Source of the DNA: Isohypsibius dastychi
Lineage: Eukaryota > Tardigrada > Eutardigrada > Parachela > Isohypsibiidae
DNA: 15,020 bases
Assembly: GCA_034696485.1 (NCBI GenBank)
Contig: JAQIWT010000802.1
Span: forward strand, 1 to 15,020
Direction: 5' to 3'
The notes under the pieces are model-generated. The model did no database searches. It was given only the letters and a program-made list of their open reading frames with translations, and was not told where the DNA came from. A program made the position numbers and the translations under genes. This document shows, in pieces, positions 10,334-15,020 of the stretch; position 1 is the stretch's first letter; each line of letters opens with the position of its first letter.

Positions 10334-11045
10334 TCATCTTAATGAAATAACTTCTATGAGGATCAAATTGTTGGGCTGTCCAAAGTGCTGAGCAGAACGC
10401 AGGTCTGGTTTGCTGGCTATTCCAGCCAAACTTATTCCTCCGCAAGCAATTGATACAAACAGCACCACAATCATCATGATGGTTATAGTCAATGCTTCAG
10501 GTGTGCAAGCCCAGTAGCCCAGGGTCCACGGATGCATGTACCGATAGGCTACCATGAAACTGACGACTGCCCACACAGTATTCACAAAAGCAAGAATCCG
10601 TAGTCCGTGCATGCAGTTTGATACTGTTGATGCAGATTCGAACGACGAGCCGAATGGTGCAATTGCTATTTGGTGTGTGCACAAGGTTATATCTGCAGCG
10701 TCACACGGGAGCAGAGTGAGAACGATGAATGCACATGTACAATGGAGGGTCGGACCGATCAGTGCTGATTTCAAATAAGCGATGACAGCACGTCGACCTA
10801 GGCTGTGCGCCTCGAGCTGGTCGTCAAGCAGGATGTGGTCAACTGATTGAAATAATAACCGAATGTTATTCGGAATTTTCGTGCAACAATATTTTTGACT
10901 TACAATTCAAGGCTCTGAAGCTGAATGCAAGGACAAAGCATATGAGATATAAATAGACCATCGCAGACAGAATTGGCAATGTTATCAAGGAAACCGGCCT
11001 CTTACAAATCAAAAGACCAAGCCTCAACGGTGCATTACACGGCAT
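10334..11045 (-). CDS. Four-transmembrane protein of unknown function
   Basis: Two exons, 11045-10904 and 10842-10334, are joined across a 61-nt intron with consensus ends (AATT|GTAAGT … TTTCAATCAG). The phases agree (1/1) and give 216 aa ending in TGA. I do not recognise the family. Hydropathy by eye gives four membrane segments: about 20-43 (LITLPILSAMVYLYLICFVL), about 68-92, about 123-145 (LRILAFVNTVWAVVSFMVAY) and about 161-184 (TITIMMIVVLFVSIACGG). A loop between the second and third holds paired cysteines. The start is placed at the first in-frame ATG of the exon. The frame stays open for about 60 nt upstream and a TTTTTAG acceptor-like site lies there, so an additional 5' exon is possible. 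It is convergent with the peroxidase and divergent from the 12-Cys genes. Confidence 0.65.
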
Positions 11046-11626
11046 TCTGTACCGCAAAATGACGTCCAAGCTAAAAACAAATCTACGGAGAAAACCGAGT
11101 GGGAACGAAAATAGCTATTTGTTGTGTCGATCGATACAACACAATCAACGCTTGAGTATCCCCGCTTTCCCGGTTGACCCGAATTGGGAGGCGAGCAGAC
11201 AGCTCTGTAGCCACGGATCAATATTACAATCACTCCTCTCTCTCGTTCAGTTTTCCTCCGTATTCTACTATGCACTCGACCCACTAAAAAATATTCTGAG
11301 AAATGTCAAATACGGTTATGGAGCGCTACCAGGCTGCTAAATGGCTCGTATAAGTCACCGACAACGCCGCAATCGAAAAATGGTCCCTTGTCAGCCATAC
11401 GACTTTATGAAATGTGAAGGGTGCTTTCACAGGTCCATATCGTAAATCTACGGGATATAGAAACAAAACAAATCAGATGACAGTTACCACCTTTGCTCGT
11501 AGTCTGTGCGTCAGTCGCTATTCAAATATCTGTTTAATGATAAGAGGCATTGTTGCAACGCGTAATGATCGAACTAACAATAACCGCTCAGAACAAAACA
11601 GGGTTATCAGTGCTAGGGATGATATT
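11046..11626. other. Intergenic region upstream of the four-TM gene and the first 12-Cys gene
   Basis: About 580 bp lie between divergent genes. Short open frames on both strands have no splice or composition support and no recognisable motifs. The only structured element noted is a 20-bp near-palindrome at 11121-11140 (GTTGTGTCGATCGATACAAC), about 75 bp upstream of the four-TM ATG. Confidence 0.4.
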
Positions 11627-11704
11627 ATGAAACTACGTAAATGAACGATAAATTTCGTTGTTCTCATCGGGATTTTCGCAGACACCAGTATTATCGACTT
11701 GGAA

Positions 11705-11710
11705 TATATA
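11705..11710 (+). promoter_or_regulatory. TATA box of 12-Cys gene A
   Basis: TATATA lies 52 bp before the ATG, within CTTGGAATATATACCGCT, which is identical in copy B. The spacing suits a transcription start about 30 bp downstream and a very short 5' UTR. Confidence 0.55.
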
Positions 11711-11756
11711 CCGCTGATGGTCGACATCAATTAACCCGAGCACAGTGTTCTCAGCA

Positions 11757-12599
11757 ATGGCAGTTCTTCATACTTTTGTAATTCTGGTAGTTTGCCTTAC
11801 CTTTTTCTCAGAAGCTCTGAGCTCACTTGAAGAATGCCAAACAAAACTTAACGCCTGTCTTGGAGCACCGGCGAACTCCCCAACACCGGTTGAAACGCTC
11901 AGATTTCTGACGAGGGCTGCTGAACCGCAAGGTCCCAACGCCACACTCATTTGCGAGTAAGTAGGAATTCGAACATGGAAGAATTTGCTTCGAAAGGGGC
12001 ACATTTTCTTTTCAACAACCGTTTCGTTTTGTACGTTTCACCTTTCTCCTGAAATACTTCTCCTCTATGCAGATCCGGTCGAAAAATCAGCACATGCATG
12101 ACGGATTTCGCCACAAGCTGTCTCGCCGAAGGAACGGCGAACTTTGTTTTACAGAGCGTTTCTAGCCAAGTGAAAAAATGTGAGCACCTGCTGTCCGTGG
12201 CGGGAAAGATTGCGCCCTGTCAATCCAATATGACGAACAACAACGTAAACACCACTGAGTGTATTGCCCACTTGAAAGAACCAGTCGGGTTAGAGGACGG
12301 CGTGACAAATATAACGTTCTGGAAAAATATTCAAGGTCAAAAAGAAACCATATGCATGTAGGAAGAATAAAACATTCACAAGAATAGGAAACCGTATTTG
12401 TTATTATTTTTCTTTCAGGGGAACCAGGAAGCTTGCAGATTGCGTTCTAACACTGTCCGAGAAACACTGTGAGAAGGAAATGAAAGACAACATGAATGAG
12501 CTCGTTCAAGGAGCCCTCTTTGTTTGCGACTCATCGGGATCGCTGTTCCATTCAACCTGGATACTAGCAGTGGCGTTTGTCTTGGCTATTTTCCGCTGA
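11757..12599 (+). CDS. Secreted 12-cysteine protein with GPI-type tail, copy A
   Basis: Exons 11757-11956, 12073-12357 and 12419-12599 join at phase-2 introns to 221 aa, ending in TGA. It has a signal peptide (MAVLHTFVILVVCLTFFSEA), then a mature region with twelve cysteines, enough for six disulfides. The C-terminus is hydrophobic after a small-residue run (CDSSGSLFHSTWILAVAFVL), the usual layout of a GPI-attachment signal. Four N-glycosylation sequons are visible (NAT, NMT, NTT, NIT). The in-frame ATG at 11757 is chosen because it begins the signal peptide and matches copy B. The family is not recognised; broadly similar Cys-rich secreted domains exist in nematodes and tardigrades, but no specific match is claimed. 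A plausible role is a cell-surface or cuticle-facing protein. Confidence 0.85.
12366..12371 (+). terminator. AATAAA inside intron 2 of copy A
   Basis: A canonical hexamer lies 8 nt past the exon 2 donor, just after an in-frame TAG formed by the donor itself. Use of an intronic poly(A) site would give a soluble protein without the GPI tail. Copy B has the in-frame stop but not the hexamer. Confidence 0.25.
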
Positions 12600-13044
12600 G
12601 AACGAAATCCCTTATCATTTTTCGCCTGACTCACGGATTTCAAGAACTGAATCTTTCATGCAGTTACCCTATAAACAAGGTTGTTTCTACGCAGAGTGCA
12701 ATTCTACCTTTACGAATTCGATGCCTGCTTTACAGATATATATCTGTATATCAAACACATAAGAATTACACAACGCATTAGTCAAACATCAGCTCTCTTG
12801 TTTTCCAATGACGGTTTTTGAGACTGCCTTCTTCATACCAGCTATACAGCATGTATTGAGAAAGGTTTTATGAGGGCTTCCATGAGCCCTGGTCATAGAT
12901 CACGGGAATAATAGAAATCGTCTTTAAGAAAAGGTTCACGAGCACGAATAAAACCGGTCAAAGAATCATGCTCACCCCCGAACCCCCAGCCCTTTTACCT
13001 TCGTTGTTCGATTCTGTGGTGGTATAGGAATTAAAAGTGTACGG

Positions 13045-13183
13045 TACTCCGTCCTCTAATGTAACTGGGCACCTCCTGCCTTGATTTACACACGGAGAAG
13101 CGGGAGGCAAGTGAGACAGGCGGACCAGTTATCTTTCCCTAAACCAAGGCAAGGGGTGCCCAAATACACAAGAGGAAGGAGTA
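13045..13183. repeat. Inverted repeat (fold-back/MITE-like)
   Basis: Left arm 13045-13088 and right arm 13140-13183 are 44 nt each and match as inverted copies at 36 of 44 positions, counted by eye. Shared blocks are TACTCC, TCCTCT, TGGGCACC and TGCCTT. The arms are separated by 51 nt. No flanking target-site duplication was identified and no transposase is present. Confidence 0.6.
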
Positions 13184-13232
13184 TGGCTCATTCCCCTGGT
13201 CCCCCTACGACAAATATTGAGGTGAAAACATG

Positions 13233-13255
13233 GTACCAACAATAAAAGTTGGTAC
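13233..13255. repeat. Perfect 8-bp hairpin with AATAAAA loop
   Basis: GTACCAAC and GTTGGTAC form a perfect 8-bp stem around the loop AATAAAA. No adjacent gene needs it, so it may be chance. Confidence 0.4.
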
Positions 13256-14040
13256 AGTTGATTAGAAACAGAAGCCGGATGAGTACCATGGTAGTTGCAT
13301 TTGCAAAAAAGTGAAAATTCACGGATGAATGCTTTTCGAGCAGGTCTCAATCTGGGAAAAACGTAAACTGAAGAAATAAGAATAACGGTTGCCGACGGAA
13401 TACAGAGCAGCTCCATTTTGCTGTAGTTGATGGCGAAAAAATCCTGTTTGGAAAATTCTGCGAAAAATACTTGTCTTGCTCCGATCAATCTTCTATATCC
13501 GAACCACTGGCTGGTTTGCTGTCCTTGCGCTCGAACACTTTCATCAAAACATTGCAGATCCGGAATCGACAGTTTCGCTATGTTCGTTTCACGGTGCCAC
13601 TGGGTCGATTGCGATTTTTCCAGATGGATCACATCACGCCGAAATGGCTCACACGGCCAAAATGAACCCTCTGAACATTGAGGTCACACGGATCACTGTG
13701 AGGATCTCATCACGCAAAAGTCGATTTTGCATGATCTGATCCATTCGGACTCATACGGACCGAGACTGGTCGATAACTTAAATCGCGTCAATTGGTTTAC
13801 ACTTGATTTCTCAATTTCAAACCCATGGTTTTTAACCAAAAATGTCTGGTCATAAACCAGGTTTTTTTTCAAACATTAGTTAACCCCATGGTTAGGAAGC
13901 TTGGTTTGGTACAAAACTTGATCTGGTTTATTTTCAAAACGTGCTCGCTCAACCTGGCTATCATGCAGCCACGTGAGTGGACGATAAGTTCCGTTGTTCT
14001 CAGCGAGATTTTCGCTGACACCAATGTTATCCACTTGGAA

Positions 14041-14046
14041 TATATA
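14041..14046 (+). promoter_or_regulatory. TATA box of 12-Cys gene B
   Basis: TATATA lies 57 bp before the ATG in the same CTTGGAATATATACCGCT context as copy A. Sequence around it has drifted more than the element itself. Confidence 0.55.
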
Positions 14047-14097
14047 CCGCTTGAGATCAAAATCAGTTACCTCGATCACCACGTTCTAAGCACCGCA

Positions 14098-14957
14098 ATG
14101 GCAGTTTTTCATACTATTATTATTCTGATAGTTTGCCCGATTTTCTCCTCAGACGCTCTGAGCTCATCAGAAGAATGCCAAACAAAGATAAACACCTGTG
14201 TGGCATCAGGAGCACCGGCGAACCTCCCAACATCGGTTGAAGCACTCGGATATCTGACGAGGTCTGCTGAATCACAAGGTCTTAACGCCGCCATAATTTG
14301 CGAGTAAGTTGTAATGCCGTTGATATTCGAAAATGGAAGGATCTGCTTTTGAAGCGGGGGCATTTTCTTCTCATTTCAACGAACGTTCAATTTTTTACGT
14401 TCCACCATTCTTCTGCAACTCTTGTGTTTTATTCAGATCTGCTCGAAAAATCAGCACATGCATGACGGATTTCGCCACAAGCTGTCTCGCCGAAGGAACG
14501 GAGAACTTTGTTTTAAAGAGCGTTTCTAGCCAAGTGAAAAAATGTGCGCACCTGCTGTCCGTGGCGGGAAAGATTGCGCCTTGTCTCATGAGCATGACGA
14601 CCAAGAACGTTTACACCGCTGAGTGTATTGCCCACTTGAAAGAACCAGTCGGACTAGAGGATGGCCTGACAAACGTAACATTCTGGCGAAATCTTCAAGG
14701 TCAAAAAGAAACCACGTGCATGTGAGAAAAAGTTCTAAAACACAAAAAACCGTCTTGGTCAATTGTTTTCTTTCAGAGGGACCAGGAAGCTCGCAGATTG
14801 CGTACTGACACTGTCTGAGAAACACTGTGGAAAAGAAATCAGAGACAACATGAATGAGCTCGTTCAGGGAGCCCTCTTTGTTTGCGACTCATCGGGATCG
14901 CTGTTCCATTCAACCTGGATTTTAGTAGTGCCGTTTATCTTGGCTATTTTCCGCTGA
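14098..14957 (+). CDS. Secreted 12-cysteine protein with GPI-type tail, copy B
   Basis: Exons 14098-14303, 14437-14721 and 14777-14957 give 223 aa, with the same intron phases and identical exon 2 and 3 lengths as copy A. The signal peptide is MAVFHTIIILIVCPIFSSDA. All twelve cysteines of copy A are kept. Exon 1 encodes two extra residues (CVASGAPAN against CLGAPAN). Only one N-glycosylation sequon (NVT) remains; the other three of copy A are lost by substitution. The GPI-like tail is nearly identical (CDSSGSLFHSTWILVVPF). An open frame extends upstream of the ATG, but the TATA box and signal peptide favour 14098. Function unknown, as for copy A. Confidence 0.85.
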
Positions 14958-15020
14958 ACAGATTTTACATTGGTGTTCATTGTTTGACCTTGTTTGTTTG
15001 ACTCCCGGATTTCATGAAGA

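Larger units (their letters stand above)
11627..12647 (+). repeat. Tandem gene duplication, unit A
   Basis: This unit corresponds to 13963-15020. Similarity starts about 130 bp before the ATG (ACGATAAATTTCGTTGTTCTC here, ACGATAAGTTCCGTTGTTCTC in unit B). It runs through the whole three-exon gene and persists at least 45 bp past the stop (CGGATTTCA[A/T]GAA). Introns are alignable at their ends but more diverged. Confidence 0.85.
12648..13962. other. Spacer between the two duplicated units
   Basis: About 1.3 kb without a supportable gene. An open frame on the minus strand (13632-13129) contains a signal-like stretch after an ATG at 13416, but it runs through the fold-back repeat and has no homology I recognise. 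Other content is the fold-back repeat at 13045-13183, a small hairpin at 13233-13255 and a cluster of CCATGGTT and TGGTT motifs at 13820-13930. Confidence 0.45.
13963..15020 (+). repeat. Tandem gene duplication, unit B (runs to window edge)
   Basis: This is the second copy of the unit at 11627-12647, in the same orientation and 2.3 kb downstream. It includes the promoter, three exons and at least 60 bp of 3' flank. Similarity continues to the end of the window, so the true right boundary is not seen. Confidence 0.85.

Noticed and set aside
11024-11340. Open frames on both strands around the four-TM gene start
   Set aside because: No motif, signal or splice support. The minus-strand frame 11284-11024 overlaps the proposed first exon in a different reading frame.
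13129-13632. Minus-strand open frame of 167 codons with a signal-like segment after an ATG at 13416
   Set aside because: It crosses the fold-back repeat, overlaps several other open frames of similar length, has no convincing splice partners and shows no known motif.
13820-13930. Cluster of AACCCATGGTT-like and TGGTTT motifs
   Set aside because: Short palindromic words in simple AT-rich sequence next to the duplication edge; no regular array or long stem could be drawn.

Overview
This is eukaryotic nuclear DNA from an invertebrate animal. The genes carry many short introns, most of 50-380 nt, with GT-AG boundaries and TTTCAG-type acceptors. The gene content fits an ecdysozoan such as a tardigrade or arthropod: a Quiver/Ly6-type GPI protein, a spliceosomal USP39 orthologue and a secreted animal haem peroxidase. 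I cannot name the species. No bacterial genes, RNA genes, CRISPR arrays or intact transposons were seen.

Layout. (1) 303-1084 (+): the last two exons of a Ly6/uPAR (Quiver/Sleepless-like) GPI-anchored protein; its start lies at or beyond the left edge. (2) 1412-4184 (-): a complete 10-exon USP39/Sad1 gene, a catalytically dead ubiquitin-protease fold of the U4/U6.U5 tri-snRNP; it is convergent with gene 1. (3) 4947-9868 (+): a complete secreted animal haem peroxidase of 14 exons plus one probable cassette exon. It is divergent from USP39 across about 760 bp and ends in a long RGG/GGP-repeat tail. (4) 10334-11045 (-): a small four-transmembrane orphan protein with a decayed fragment of one of its exons just downstream. 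(5) 11757-12599 and 14098-14957 (+): two tandem paralogues of a secreted 12-cysteine protein with a GPI-type tail, not recognised as any known family. They sit in about 1-kb duplicated units that include a TATA box. About 1.3 kb of non-coding DNA with a fold-back repeat separates them.

The genes do not look like one pathway. USP39 is housekeeping. The others are secreted, GPI-anchored or membrane proteins typical of fast-evolving invertebrate families. The most unusual item is the peroxidase. In my reading both acidic residues that normally form ester bonds to haem are replaced (Asp to Ala and Glu to Gln), and the proximal-histidine motif is one residue short, while the distal His, Arg, Gln, calcium site and proximal Asn remain. 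Together with its silk- or collagen-like tail this suggests an atypical extracellular-matrix peroxidase or a pseudo-peroxidase. The second unusual item is the orphan 12-Cys pair, whose divergence is patchy along its length.

Exon boundaries were worked out by hand from splice consensus, reading phase and family motifs. No alignment or database search was run.
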